From assembly GCF_030295975.1 (NCBI RefSeq), contig NZ_AP027364.1, positions 3,534,001 to 3,598,000 of the forward strand: a stretch of DNA of 64,000 nt. Reading direction: 5' to 3'. Shown piece after piece: positions 10,785-19,545 of the stretch. Made by a program: the position numbers and the translations under genes. The number at the start of each line of letters is the position of its first letter. The first letter of the stretch is position 1. The notes below the pieces were generated by a model. That model was given only the letters and a program-made list of their open reading frames with translations, did no database searches and had not been told where the DNA came from. This DNA comes from Thalassotalea atypica. GTDB taxonomy: Bacteria > Pseudomonadota > Gammaproteobacteria > Enterobacterales > Alteromonadaceae.

Positions 10785-11586
10785 TCATCACCTGGATTTC
10801 GTTATTTAAGGTAATACGCTCATCACCTCGTTCAAACCTAAATTCAGCCGTTAAAATTGCATTTCGAACTCGCGTTGCCAGACCAATTTTAAACGGAAAG
10901 TAATTTTGTGCAGGGGCGTCAATATTTTTAACTTCAAGAAAGTTAGCCATCAAGACACCACTATCCGAAGGAATGCCACTATTAAAATCAGTTTTCTCGT
11001 GTCTTGTTAACTCCCCTGCGCTGACACAGTAACTGATCGGGTAATCAACAAAATAGATACGCTCAGTTGGTGATTCTTGAGCGAAATGTATGGCAGCACC
11101 TCTCAATGTTAAGTCCCAAACATTGGTACCGTTATCTGGCAACGAGTTGATTGCAATAGGAGATGCAGGCTCACCATCATATAAGTCATCGGGTTGAATA
11201 GGGTACACTACTGCAAACAAGTCAGTTGAAAAATTACTGCGGTCAAATCTAACCACTTTGGCTACAGAGCTTTTAGGCTCTGGCGCTACAGGAATATCTT
11301 GATAGATGGTACTGGCCAATGCAGGAATAAATTCAACACATTGTTTAGTGTTTGTGGCATTGGTGGTAATTATTAAACTGTTAGGCAGTGCGGCCCTGAT
11401 TTCTCGGTTAAGGCGCTCAACTGCGAAACGTGCTGAGCTAATCAACTCATCACGATCAGTGGCATCAACATAGATTTGTGTGCCAAACTTCATAAAGCTA
11501 CCAAGACCAACAGAAATCACGCCCAGTAAGACTATGACGGTGACCATTTCCAACAAAGTAAAACCCTTTTCTCGTTTAAGGCCCAT
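10774..11586 (-). CDS. mshO: MSHA minor pilin MshO
   Basis: 270 residues. Class III signal: a short leader MGLKREKG, then FTLLEMVTVIVLLGVISVG, with the prepilin peptidase cut after G8 and the E5 residue present. The long C-terminal domain is typical of a large minor pilin, PilW-like in type IV pili. The start overlaps the mshD stop by one base (TAATG). It probably forms part of the pilus tip or initiation complex together with MshC, MshD and MshP. Confidence 0.9.
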   Translation of the reverse strand: MGLKREKGFTLLEMVTVIVLLGVISVGLGSFMKFGTQIYVDATDRDELISSARFAVERLNREIRAALPNSLIITTNATNTKQCVEFIPALASTIYQDIPVAPEPKSSVAKVVRFDRSNFSTDLFAVVYPIQPDDLYDGEPASPIAINSLPDNGTNVWDLTLRGAAIHFAQESPTERIYFVDYPISYCVSAGELTRHEKTDFNSGIPSDSGVLMANFLEVKNIDAPAQNYFPFKIGLATRVRNAILTAEFRFERGDERITLNNEIQVMNVP

Positions 11587-12161
11587 TAGAAATTCGCCTT
11601 ATAGCTGGAAAAAACTATTTCGTCTTTGCTGGGTGAGGTTACCGTGATCGTAATAAGCTTGGCGACTTGGAGTGCATCTGCAGTACCATCATAATTGCCA
11701 TCATAAACAACATCAACATTGACAGAGAATCCTTGGTAGTGATTTCCTAACGCAACACCCTCTGCATTTTCTATGAACTCGCCACTCTTGCTCCAGTTAT
11801 TGTAATCATCAACATCATCGAAATCCGCGCGACTTCCTTCATCAGCATCAGGCCCGAAAGAGCCAGAAACAGTACAAGGATTAGCTGCGCCGCTCGGTAG
11901 GTCTTCATCGCAACGATTTTGGCCACCAACTCGGTCAGAATTTTCATCAAACGAGCGACCGATGATTTCATTCATCAACGATTGTGCGAGCTCTGCTGCT
12001 CGAATTTGTTGCAGCTGATTCGCACTTTGGCTTGCCGTTGGCAAAATCAGGCTAGTGATCACGCTCAGTGAAAGGGCAAAGACAACGATACCAATGATAA
12101 TTTCAACCAATGTAAAGCCTTTATTTCTTTGGTAACTTTGAGTGAAAGGTTTAGCCCGCAT
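11586..12161 (-). CDS. mshD: MSHA minor pilin MshD
   Basis: I choose the ATG at 12161 because GAGGG stands eight bases upstream and it yields a leader of usual length (MRAKPFTQSYQRNKG) before FTLVEIIIGIVVFALSLSV; an in-frame TTG 21 bases earlier is less likely. The protein is 191 residues. The hydrophobic N-terminal helix with glutamate at +5 marks it as a prepilin. It contains an acidic region with a Cys pair (about 68-79), suggesting a disulphide. The start lies 11 bases inside the 3' end of mshC. Confidence 0.88.
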   Translation of the reverse strand: MRAKPFTQSYQRNKGFTLVEIIIGIVVFALSLSVITSLILPTASQSANQLQQIRAAELAQSLMNEIIGRSFDENSDRVGGQNRCDEDLPSGAANPCTVSGSFGPDADEGSRADFDDVDDYNNWSKSGEFIENAEGVALGNHYQGFSVNVDVVYDGNYDGTADALQVAKLITITVTSPSKDEIVFSSYKANF

Positions 12162-12654
12162 GAATAAAGCCCTCTGACTCAATAATGACTAACAACTCTT
12201 CACTACCAGTAATTCTAATTTCACATTTACCACTGCAACCGACAGGACGACCTAATTTGTCGAAACTAAAAGGTACGCTGCCGGTTTTCATTGAAAAAGT
12301 GACACTATGGTTTGATTGCACTTTGATTTCTAAGACATCTTCAATGTCTTGCCCATAATCACTGGAAAAATTAAAGGCACCTGTGTTTACATCACAGGAT
12401 GACGGCTCACCAAAATGCTTATCATTAAGAGCTACACAGCGAGAGCTTTCTTCCTGCATAGCACGCAATTGAATAGCACGAAGTTTAGTAATGATTTCAC
12501 CGCGATAGCTATATTCTTCAAAGCCTTTAGAGTCCATGAATCGTGGCAGTACAGTGACAGACAATACGCCAATAATGATGATCACAACAATAAGCTCTAA
12601 TAAGGTAAAGCCTTGTTGTATTTTCTTCATAGGATGAACTGAGAACTTTATCAT
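12151..12654 (-). CDS. mshC: MSHA minor pilin MshC
   Basis: About 167 residues. A prepilin signal ending QQG precedes FTLLELIVVIIIIGVLSVTVLPRF. C-terminal cysteines (GCSGKCEI) could form a small loop. The start is uncertain: GTG at 12663, ATG at 12654 and ATG at 12630 are all in frame and none has a good ribosome site; a seven-residue leader from 12630 would also be acceptable. It is the first gene after the mshA terminator, so its expression probably depends on read-through. Confidence 0.85.
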   Translation of the reverse strand: MIKFSVHPMKKIQQGFTLLELIVVIIIIGVLSVTVLPRFMDSKGFEEYSYRGEIITKLRAIQLRAMQEESSRCVALNDKHFGEPSSCDVNTGAFNFSSDYGQDIEDVLEIKVQSNHSVTFSMKTGSVPFSFDKLGRPVGCSGKCEIRITGSEELLVIIESEGFIHAG

Positions 12655-12762
12655 TTTGTACACTAACCAACCGCGTCAGAACTATCACTTTGATTAGTAT
12701 ACGTTATCTTTTTATCGATGTTTAATCCAGTATTGAATGCCGGTAACGGTTACTGAAAGAAG

Positions 12763-12791
12763 TGTAAAAAAAAGAGCGCTTAGCGCTCTTT
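12763..12791 (-). terminator. Terminator after mshA
   Basis: On the minus strand a 9-base-pair stem (AAAGAGCGC / GCGCTCTTT, loop of 3) is followed by an eight-base T run. It lies 12 bases beyond the mshA stop and 109 bases before mshC. This is the expected arrangement for high pilin expression with partial read-through into the minor pilin genes. Confidence 0.85.
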
Positions 12792-12803
12792 TATATAAGA
12801 AAA

Positions 12804-13307
12804 TTAACAGCCCTTTACCACTATCGTAGGAGGAGTAATGACTTGTGGAGGGCCAGCAACAGAAGTAGCTTGTGCGAACGATGCAAAACATTCTGTTGGT
12901 GCAGTAGTCAACTCTGTGCCATCAACATAAGAAGTTACGTATACTTTGTTTGATACTGTACTGATTGTGAATTCAGTAGCCTCATCTAAATCCAATAATG
13001 CTTTCCACGTATCTGTTCCGTCATCATCTGCTGAAGAAGGGTAGCCATATACTATTTCTAAATCACTATTATTGACCTCTACTGTAGTTGAGCCCGTTGT
13101 ATCATTACCAGCAATCAATGATTTGCTGTGAACCAACGTAGAAGCACTTTGCATAGAAGCTTTAATTGCTTGGAATGTAGCTGTTCTTGCATCGTCCTGT
13201 AGGTCAATAAATTTAGGTGCAGCAGTTGCCGCTAAAATACCTAAAATAACAATGACCACGACTAATTCAATTAGTGTAAAACCTTTTTGTGTATTCATAC
13301 GATTCAT
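12804..13307 (-). CDS. mshA: MSHA major pilin MshA
   Basis: I take the ATG at 13307 (GAGAG about nine bases upstream) instead of an in-frame GTG nine bases earlier. The 167-residue preprotein has leader MNRMNTQKG followed by [24 protein letters not shown], a canonical type IVa/MSHA class III signal with E5. The mature part, about 158 residues, has two C-terminal cysteines (PTECFASF and the terminal GC), probably the pilin D-region disulphide. MshA is the main subunit of the mannose-sensitive haemagglutinin pilus, which mediates surface attachment in Vibrio and Shewanella. The strong terminator directly after it agrees with high expression. Confidence 0.92.
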   Translation of the reverse strand: MNRMNTQKGFTLIELVVVIVILGILAATAAPKFIDLQDDARTATFQAIKASMQSASTLVHSKSLIAGNDTTGSTTVEVNNSDLEIVYGYPSSADDDGTDTWKALLDLDEATEFTISTVSNKVYVTSYVDGTELTTAPTECFASFAQATSVAGPPQVITPPTIVVKGC

Positions 13308-13328
13308 ATATACCACTCTCTACGTTTA

Positions 13329-13955
13329 TTAATTATTGTTGATATAGACTACAACAGAACTGTTTGAAGGGTCGTAAGTGAACAGATTACCTGTACCTGT
13401 TGACCCCGTTGGATCTAAAAATTGATTCGCTGCATTTTTATTCAAAGACTCTCTTAGATAAAACGCACAAACATTGTTACCTGCATTGCCACCAGCGGCT
13501 GTATCCGCTAGATAATCAATTGATAAATTAGCATTATTTAAATCCGCAACATTCGATGAAATTGAAGGCGGTTGAGTAAATATCGACTGCCATAAATCAA
13601 TACATAAAGCGTTGGTCATCGCCGCTGTACCAACAACGCCATTAGCACCGTTAGTACCCGAAATACCAACAGGGTAACCCGGCCTAATATTGGCGGTCTC
13701 ATCAGTAAGTGCTAACGTAGTACCATCATAACTGACAATATTACGTGTACCGTCATCTGGTCGCCCTTCGGCTTCCCATTGCGCTCTCACCAGTGAAACA
13801 CCGGTCGCAAAACCACCAGCCATGCCTTCAATATTCGCTTGCTTGGCTTGATCGGTTAAATCGATAAATTTAGGAATTGCCGTTACCGCTAAAAAGCCTA
13901 GGATAACAACGACAATAACCAGTTCAATTAATGTAAAACCAGACTGCTCTTTCAT
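13329..13955 (-). CDS. mshB: MSHA pilin-like protein MshB
   Basis: Start at the ATG at 13955, with GAGGAAG right upstream; the frame extends further but only through weak upstream starts. 208 residues: leader MKEQSG, then FTLIELVIVVVILGFLAVTAIPKF, nearly the same N-terminal helix as MshA. The longer C-terminal domain carries two cysteines (ALCIDLW, NNVCAFYL). MshB is the prepilin encoded immediately before mshA in Vibrio and Shewanella. Only 21 bases separate it from mshA, so both are probably on one message from the promoter upstream of mshB. Confidence 0.9.
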   Translation of the reverse strand: MKEQSGFTLIELVIVVVILGFLAVTAIPKFIDLTDQAKQANIEGMAGGFATGVSLVRAQWEAEGRPDDGTRNIVSYDGTTLALTDETANIRPGYPVGISGTNGANGVVGTAAMTNALCIDLWQSIFTQPPSISSNVADLNNANLSIDYLADTAAGGNAGNNVCAFYLRESLNKNAANQFLDPTGSTGTGNLFTYDPSNSSVVVYINNN

Positions 13956-13986
13956 AACTTCCTCATCAAACACGCCAATTAAATAT

Positions 13987-14036
13987 ATTTTAGCAGGTAA
14001 TTTTTGCAAAAGTCACAGAAAACGTGACAAAGTGAC
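13987..14036 (-). promoter_or_regulatory. Probable promoter and operator for the structural pilin genes (mshB on)
   Basis: On the minus strand the 107-base gap between mshF and mshB holds an extended -10 (TGCTAAAAT, 13987-13995). Just upstream are three GTCAC half-sites: an inverted pair at 14012-14016 and 14024-14028, and a further copy at 14032-14036. The inverted pair is centred near -40, where a class II activator would bind. No good -35 is present, which agrees with activator dependence. In Vibrio the msh locus is described as secretory and structural transcription units with a promoter at this place. Confidence 0.5.
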
Positions 14037-14062
14037 ACTATTATTACATGTAAATCATATTA

Positions 14063-14545
14063 TTACATTATCACTTTACCATTACGGCTATGGTAATCGA
14101 AAGAGAGATTTTCACCAGAGCCATACCGGCAAACTCGCTCTTCAATCTTGTTATTATGTTCTATTTCTATCACTGATACCGGCTCATTCATGAATATCAA
14201 TGGTATTTCCATCGCCAGATCCCAAATATCGTGACATGGCGTTGATGAGTCTTCTGCATCTATCCAACCAGCACCGTTAACAGTGATCAAACTATTTTGC
14301 TCATCGTTTAAAGTTGCAAGCCTCACCACTCGTGGTTGTTTATCCATTAGCCACTGCCCATGAACTATTTGAACTTGGGCTGAAAACGTTTGGGCAAGCG
14401 ATTCAAATGCCGCTTTATTAAGATGTTCTTCTTGTTTAAAAAAAAAGTTCATAAACACCGAAGCCATTACGCCTATCATTACCACTATGATCAGCACTTC
14501 CACCATTGAGCGCTCTTTTCTTTCAACAATTTGGCGCGTAGACAT
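14063..14545 (-). CDS. mshF: MSHA biogenesis protein MshF
   Basis: 160 residues. One N-terminal hydrophobic segment (MVEVLIIVVMIGVMASVFMNFFF, about 14-36) is followed by a soluble part with CHDIWDLAM and a terminal VCRYGSGENLSF. The N-terminus resembles a prepilin helix but lacks the G/F cleavage site, as known MshF proteins do. Its ATG follows the mshG stop directly (TAAATG). The function of MshF is not established. Position between mshG and mshB is the main evidence for the name. Confidence 0.82.
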   Translation of the reverse strand: MSTRQIVERKERSMVEVLIIVVMIGVMASVFMNFFFKQEEHLNKAAFESLAQTFSAQVQIVHGQWLMDKQPRVVRLATLNDEQNSLITVNGAGWIDAEDSSTPCHDIWDLAMEIPLIFMNEPVSVIEIEHNNKIEERVCRYGSGENLSFDYHSRNGKVIM

Positions 14546-15793
14546 TTAGTTTCCTTGAAATGCTGAAGCCATATCCCACATTGGTGTAAATATGCCTAAC
14601 GCTAAAACCAAAACCATGCCCGCTACAACGACCAGCAAAATAGGCTCGATGCGCGCGGTTAGTGTACTTAAATCGTAGTCGACTTCACGCTCGTAATAAT
14701 CACCCACTTCTTCAAGTAGTTCGTCTACCCGCCCGGTCTCTTCACCAACCGCTATCATCTGCAATACGAGTGAGGTAAATAGTTCACTCGACACAGCAGT
14801 TCGAAGCAAGCTATCACCACCTTCAATACCTGAGCGAATCGTTAGAATTTTGTCACGCATGTAGTCATTATCAACGGCATCAGCAACTAAGGATAGTCCA
14901 GTGGTCATTGGAACACCTGCTCTTAACACAATAGAAAAACTATGAGTAAATCGAGACAAAATTGAGCGTTCAATGACACTACCAACAACAGGTAATTTCA
15001 GCTTTCGCTTATCCCACATAAACTTACCTTTTTCCGTACGCAGATAATATCGGACACCGAAAATAATCAATAAAGTACCAATCAACAGATAAGGCCAATA
15101 ATCTAAGAAAAACTCCGAGCTATTGATAAGAATTTTGGTTGCTAGCGGTAGGTCGGCACCTAGCTTTGCAAACATATTGGCAAAGGTTGGAATAACAAAG
15201 ATATTGAGAATGACAATCGCGACAAGAATCGCCGAAATAACGAAACTTGGGTAACGCATTGCCGCTTTTATCCGTTTACGCGTCTCTTGTTCTCGCTCAA
15301 AATATGTCGCTAATTTTAAAAAAGAATTATCAAGCTGTCCGGTATTTTCACCGACATGAATAATCGCGACGAATAATGGAGAAAATACTTTAGGGTGCTG
15401 GTTTAGTGCAGTAGAAAGAGCATAGCCACCTTCAAGTTGGGTGGTAATTTCAGACAGCACTTCACGTAATTTAGGGGATGTTGTCGATTCAGCTAAACCA
15501 TTGATAGCACGAAGGATGGGGACACCTGAGCGCATTAGTGCGTACATTTGCCGACACAGTACAATGAGATCATCAAGCGCTATTGGCGAGAATCCCAGTA
15601 ATTCGCCAATATCAATATTCGCAGAGCCAACCCCATCAACTGATTTAGCACTGCTTTTGGTTTGCTCAATAGAAATAGGAATGACCTGTTGGCGTGATAA
15701 CTGCTCTGCTACTGCAGCAGAATTCGCCGCTTCAATGACACCCTTAATTTGTGCTCCTTGAGCGTTTCGGCCAATATATTTAAAAGCTGCCAT
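14546..15793 (-). CDS. mshG: MSHA platform protein MshG (PilC/GspF family)
   Basis: Start at the ATG at 15793 (MAAFKYIGRNAQG), with AAGAGA six to seven bases upstream; it begins ten bases after the mshE stop. 415 residues. Two GspF/T2SSF domains follow a short N-terminal domain, with a membrane segment near 200-220, another near 245-265 and a C-terminal one ending LALGIFTPMWDM. It is the inner-membrane platform protein on which the ATPase MshE and the pilin helix bundle act. Length and order match PilC/GspF. Confidence 0.95.
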   Translation of the reverse strand: MAAFKYIGRNAQGAQIKGVIEAANSAAVAEQLSRQQVIPISIEQTKSSAKSVDGVGSANIDIGELLGFSPIALDDLIVLCRQMYALMRSGVPILRAINGLAESTTSPKLREVLSEITTQLEGGYALSTALNQHPKVFSPLFVAIIHVGENTGQLDNSFLKLATYFEREQETRKRIKAAMRYPSFVISAILVAIVILNIFVIPTFANMFAKLGADLPLATKILINSSEFFLDYWPYLLIGTLLIIFGVRYYLRTEKGKFMWDKRKLKLPVVGSVIERSILSRFTHSFSIVLRAGVPMTTGLSLVADAVDNDYMRDKILTIRSGIEGGDSLLRTAVSSELFTSLVLQMIAVGEETGRVDELLEEVGDYYEREVDYDLSTLTARIEPILLVVVAGMVLVLALGIFTPMWDMASAFQGN

Positions 15794-15803
15794 CGAATTC
15801 TCT

Positions 15804-17516
15804 TTATCCCGCCACTTCAACCGTTTCAACTAATCTTAACACTTCGTCAACAGTGGTAACACCTTGAACTGCATAATCAAATGCCGCATGTGATAAGGGT
15901 TTGAATGTAGGGTTCTGTTTAGATAACTCAGTAAATGCTTCAGTATCTTCGCGTTTTAAGGCCGCCATCATCGGCTCATTCATTTCTAATAACTCAAACA
16001 CACCAATACGTCCTTTATATCCGGTATATGAGCACGATTGACATCCTTTGCCTTGTTTAAAGTGGATATCTTCAACCTGTTGACCTGTCAGGTTTGTTAA
16101 CCATAGTTTTTCTTGGCTGGTGGGTTGATGTTCTACAACACAGTTTTCACAAATACGTCGTACTAACCGCTGTGCTATAACCGCACGCAATGAGCTTCCA
16201 ACTAGAAAGCCAGCAGCGCCCATATCAATCAATCGCAAAGCACTGGTTATTGCATCATTGGTATGGAGTGTCGACAAGACTAAGTGACCGGTTAATGCTC
16301 CACGAAGTCCAATTTCCACGGTTTCATGATCACGCATCTCACCGACCATAATAATATCCGGATCTTGACGTAGTGCGGTGCGTAATACATTTGAAAAGGT
16401 CAGATCAATTTTGCTATTAACCTGTACCTGATTAATGCGAGGCAATCGATATTCTACTGGGTCTTCCGCGGTAATAATTTTATTGGATGATTGATTCAGC
16501 TCACTCAACGCCGCATATAGGGTAGTGGTTTTACCGCTACCTGTTGGACCCGTCACTAACACCATACCATGAGGTCTTGATATTTGATGACGCAATCGCT
16601 TCACTAATTCCGCCGGCATACCCGTCTCATCAAATGATAATAACCCTGCCGATTGATCTAGTAAACGCATCACCACTGACTCACCAAACTGTACTGGCAT
16701 GGTAGACATACGTACATCAATGCTATGCCCTTTAACCTGTAAGTTGAAGCGGCCGTCTTGAGGCAGTCGTTTTTCGGAAATATCGAGACCAGCCATCAGC
16801 TTTAACCGCAAGACCAACGCCGAGGCAATTTTATTTTCGTTTAGAATATTTTCCTGCAAAACACCATCAATACGTTGGCGAATGCGTAATTGCTTTTCAT
16901 CTGGCTCGATATGAATATCTGATGCGCGCATTTGCACAGCATCTTCAAACACCGACTGCAATAATTTGCCCACTGTGGCGTCACCACCATCATCAAATGA
17001 AGCGGTTAAATCAAAGTCGCTGGTTTGGTCGTACTCTTGCTCTAACTGACTGGCAAACGATTCGATTTCTGCCGTGCGTCGATAAAGAGAGTCAAACGCT
17101 TCAAATAATTGAGACTCCATCACCACAGCAAGTTCGAGACGTTTAGGCGACAACATTTGCTCTAACTGATCTAAACCACCTAAATCGGCAGGGTCACTCA
17201 TTCCAATTAATACGCTTTCACCTCGATCTTCTATCACTAACGCACGTAATCGTCGCGCATGAACTTCAGGTAAAAGCGCGGCGATCTCACCAGGTATACG
17301 CCTTTGACTAATATCAAGAAATGGCACATCCAGTTGTTGTGCTAAAAAGCCCAGTAGTTGACGTTCAGAAATGTACCCTAGTTCAATTAATGCATCGCCA
17401 AGTTTGCGCCCTGTTGTTTTCTGACTGTTCAGCGCCTGCATCAACTGCTCATTGGTAATAATGTGTTCGTGGACAAGTAAGTCGCCCAGGCGCATTTTTA
17501 GTTTTGGTGCTACCAT
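15804..17516 (-). CDS. mshE: MSHA assembly ATPase MshE with c-di-GMP-binding MshEN domain
   Basis: 570 residues. The N-terminal MshEN domain contains two 24-residue motifs: R9-L-G-x2-L ... L-x2-A-L-x2-Q32 and K38-L-G-x2-L ... L-x2-F-L-x2-Q61. Such motifs bind c-di-GMP in V. cholerae MshE. The PilB/GspE ATPase core follows: Walker A GPTGSGKT (323-330), Walker B DPDIIMVGE (385-393) and a tetracysteine zinc site (CENC ... CQSC). It powers pilus extension from the cytoplasm. The start overlaps the mshN stop (TAATG). This is the point where c-di-GMP directly controls the pilus. Confidence 0.96.
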   Translation of the reverse strand: MVAPKLKMRLGDLLVHEHIITNEQLMQALNSQKTTGRKLGDALIELGYISERQLLGFLAQQLDVPFLDISQRRIPGEIAALLPEVHARRLRALVIEDRGESVLIGMSDPADLGGLDQLEQMLSPKRLELAVVMESQLFEAFDSLYRRTAEIESFASQLEQEYDQTSDFDLTASFDDGGDATVGKLLQSVFEDAVQMRASDIHIEPDEKQLRIRQRIDGVLQENILNENKIASALVLRLKLMAGLDISEKRLPQDGRFNLQVKGHSIDVRMSTMPVQFGESVVMRLLDQSAGLLSFDETGMPAELVKRLRHQISRPHGMVLVTGPTGSGKTTTLYAALSELNQSSNKIITAEDPVEYRLPRINQVQVNSKIDLTFSNVLRTALRQDPDIIMVGEMRDHETVEIGLRGALTGHLVLSTLHTNDAITSALRLIDMGAAGFLVGSSLRAVIAQRLVRRICENCVVEHQPTSQEKLWLTNLTGQQVEDIHFKQGKGCQSCSYTGYKGRIGVFELLEMNEPMMAALKREDTEAFTELSKQNPTFKPLSHAAFDYAVQGVTTVDEVLRLVETVEVAG

Positions 17517-18637
17517 TATTGTTCCCCTAACTCTAGCTTCCGCTGCTTAGCAAAATTTGTCGCGCTGACAGAGAGTCCACCTGCCTCAGTGGCTTTATTG
17601 TAGGTAGAATATGCCTCTGAATATTGGCCTAAGCTGTCATATGAAATAGCTAGTCCTAATAACCAGCGTCCTTCATTTCCTTGGAGCTGTATTAATCTTA
17701 AATACGCCTCTTTGGCGTATTGATGTTGTTTAAGTGATTGTGCCGTTGTTGCCAATAAAGACTGATATTCAACGTTTGAAGTCTCTGGAACTTCAGCTAA
17801 CGTTGCAAAGGCTTGTTGTTGGAAACCTCGTTCAGAATATATTTTGGCGAGCATTATCCTTAACTCACTGTCTTGTGGTGTTAACTTTATGCCATTCGCC
17901 AGTAAATTGATCGCTTCTTGCAAAGATTGACGACCATATAGTAGTGCCGCTAACTGTTTTCTTGCCGCCAAATGTGACGGAGATATTAATAGTACGTCTT
18001 CAAATAGCTTTTCTGCCAGCGGCATATCACTATCGATAACGGCTTGTTTCGCTTGCGTCATTTTCTTTTCTGCAAGCGCCTGCGGAGATAGCTTCTTACG
18101 AGAGATACTTAACGTTTGTTTGGCTTCAATTGCGCTTTTTGTATCAACGGCTTCGCTATTGTCTGTCACTGGCATTTTATCAACAACGATCTGTGATGAG
18201 GCTACATCTTTTGAGTTTGTAATTCGCTCAGACGTCGGGCTAACTAAATGTTTAGGTATCGACTCAGTGACTTGTTCGGCTGCGTGATTATTTGGCTCAT
18301 TAGGCTGTTCTTTGAGGATTTGATTATCCAACGGCGCTTGTTTATCACTCTCTTGACTAGTCGGAGGGGTGATCGAGGAAGTTACATCGTTTTGATTACT
18401 AACGCTGATATTATTGACGGCGTCACTAGCGCTAGCCAGCGACTGGCTTTTTAGCGATTGATTTTCAGTGTACAGATACGCTAACGCCACCAAGATAAGA
18501 GTAACGAGTACGGTGAAAAATACCGCTAGTGGCGTGTTGCTCTTTGCTGTTGAAATAGGAACAGGAATATGCGTGGCTGACGGATTATCTTCTTGGCGTT
18601 TATCTAAATCTTTGAGCATCTGATTAATCACACTCAT
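17516..18637 (-). CDS. mshN: MSHA biogenesis protein MshN (TPR protein)
   Basis: I set the start at the ATG at 18637 (MSVINQMLKDLDKR), which overlaps the mshM stop as ATGA; an upstream extension would run into mshM. 373 residues. The N-terminal MLKDLDKR motif is conserved in MshN and GspB-like proteins. It is followed by a membrane segment (about 35-57), a low-complexity linker rich in S, T, E and N, and TPR-like repeats from about 200 to the end (AEKLFEDVLLISPSH, AISYDSLGQYSEAYSTY). It probably links the ATPase MshM to the secretin in the periplasm. Confidence 0.9.
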   Translation of the reverse strand: MSVINQMLKDLDKRQEDNPSATHIPVPISTAKSNTPLAVFFTVLVTLILVALAYLYTENQSLKSQSLASASDAVNNISVSNQNDVTSSITPPTSQESDKQAPLDNQILKEQPNEPNNHAAEQVTESIPKHLVSPTSERITNSKDVASSQIVVDKMPVTDNSEAVDTKSAIEAKQTLSISRKKLSPQALAEKKMTQAKQAVIDSDMPLAEKLFEDVLLISPSHLAARKQLAALLYGRQSLQEAINLLANGIKLTPQDSELRIMLAKIYSERGFQQQAFATLAEVPETSNVEYQSLLATTAQSLKQHQYAKEAYLRLIQLQGNEGRWLLGLAISYDSLGQYSEAYSTYNKATEAGGLSVSATNFAKQRKLELGEQ

Positions 18638-19542
18638 AACACGGCTCCTACATAGCTGATCCCCATTGCGGACAAACCTAACAGGCCCAGCAAAATTAAT
18701 ACTCCAACCTTGTGCATTTGCAGCCAAGACAGCTTCGCATCTTCGGTATCAGCAACAGCGAGTTTTAAGTGCTCTACGGTTATTTGATATTGCCCCTGTC
18801 CGTAGCACAGCATCAACATTTTGTGGCAGAGCACATTCACCAACCTTGGGATCCCGCGGGTTGCATAGGTAATGAATTTACATACTTCATTCGAAAATAA
18901 CGCTGCCCCTTTATAACCTGCAACACGAAGGCGATGTTGAATATAATGTGTAACTTCTTGAGCGCTCATGGGCCTTAATTCATAGGAAAAAGTGATACGT
19001 TGACGTAGTTGTCTAAATTCAGCGTGAGCAAGCCTGTCATTTAATTCAGGCTGCCCAAACAGCACCACTTGCAAGAGTTTACGAGTTTCCGTTTCTAAAT
19101 TGGTAAATAGGCGCAATGCTTCAAGACTTTCTGATGGAAGGGCTTGTGCTTCATCTAGAATTAGCACCACAGAATGGCCTTGCCCGTGCAGTTCCAACAA
19201 TCGATTCTGAATACGTTGAGTAAGCAATTGAGCGGACATTCGCTGCGCCTGCTTAACGCCTAGCTCGGCCGCTACAGCGCGTCGTAATTCATCGGGATTC
19301 AGGTAGGGATTGGGAATATAGGCCGTGACAAAATGTTCAGGTATTTCATTGAGTAATTTTCGACAAAGCAACGTTTTTCCGGTCCCTACTTCACCGACAA
19401 CTTTCAAAAACCCTTCGCCGGTTTGTAATGCGGTGGTTAAAACCGCAAGAGCCTCATGATGAGGCTCTAACCCTAAAAAAAACTCCGTATTAGGTGTTAA
19501 AGTAAAAGGTAACTCCCTTAGTCCAAAGTGGTATAAGTACAT
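18634..19542 (-). CDS. mshM: MSHA biogenesis ATPase MshM (ExeA/GspA type)
   Basis: 302 residues. The N-terminus MYLYHFGLRELPFTLTPN is characteristic of ExeA-like AAA ATPases. Walker A is GEVGTGKT (50-57), Walker B VVLILDEAQ (about 125-133), and a C-terminal membrane segment lies near 277-300. GspA/ExeA proteins assist secretin assembly through the peptidoglycan. It overlaps mshN by four bases (ATGA) and starts three bases after the mshL stop. Confidence 0.93.
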   Translation of the reverse strand: MYLYHFGLRELPFTLTPNTEFFLGLEPHHEALAVLTTALQTGEGFLKVVGEVGTGKTLLCRKLLNEIPEHFVTAYIPNPYLNPDELRRAVAAELGVKQAQRMSAQLLTQRIQNRLLELHGQGHSVVLILDEAQALPSESLEALRLFTNLETETRKLLQVVLFGQPELNDRLAHAEFRQLRQRITFSYELRPMSAQEVTHYIQHRLRVAGYKGAALFSNEVCKFITYATRGIPRLVNVLCHKMLMLCYGQGQYQITVEHLKLAVADTEDAKLSWLQMHKVGVLILLGLLGLSAMGISYVGAVL

Positions 19543-19545
19543 AAG

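Noticed and set aside
18638-18727. Longer MshN start at 18727
   Set aside because: The extra 30 residues overlap the mshM C-terminus, whereas the ATG at 18637 fits the family N-terminus.
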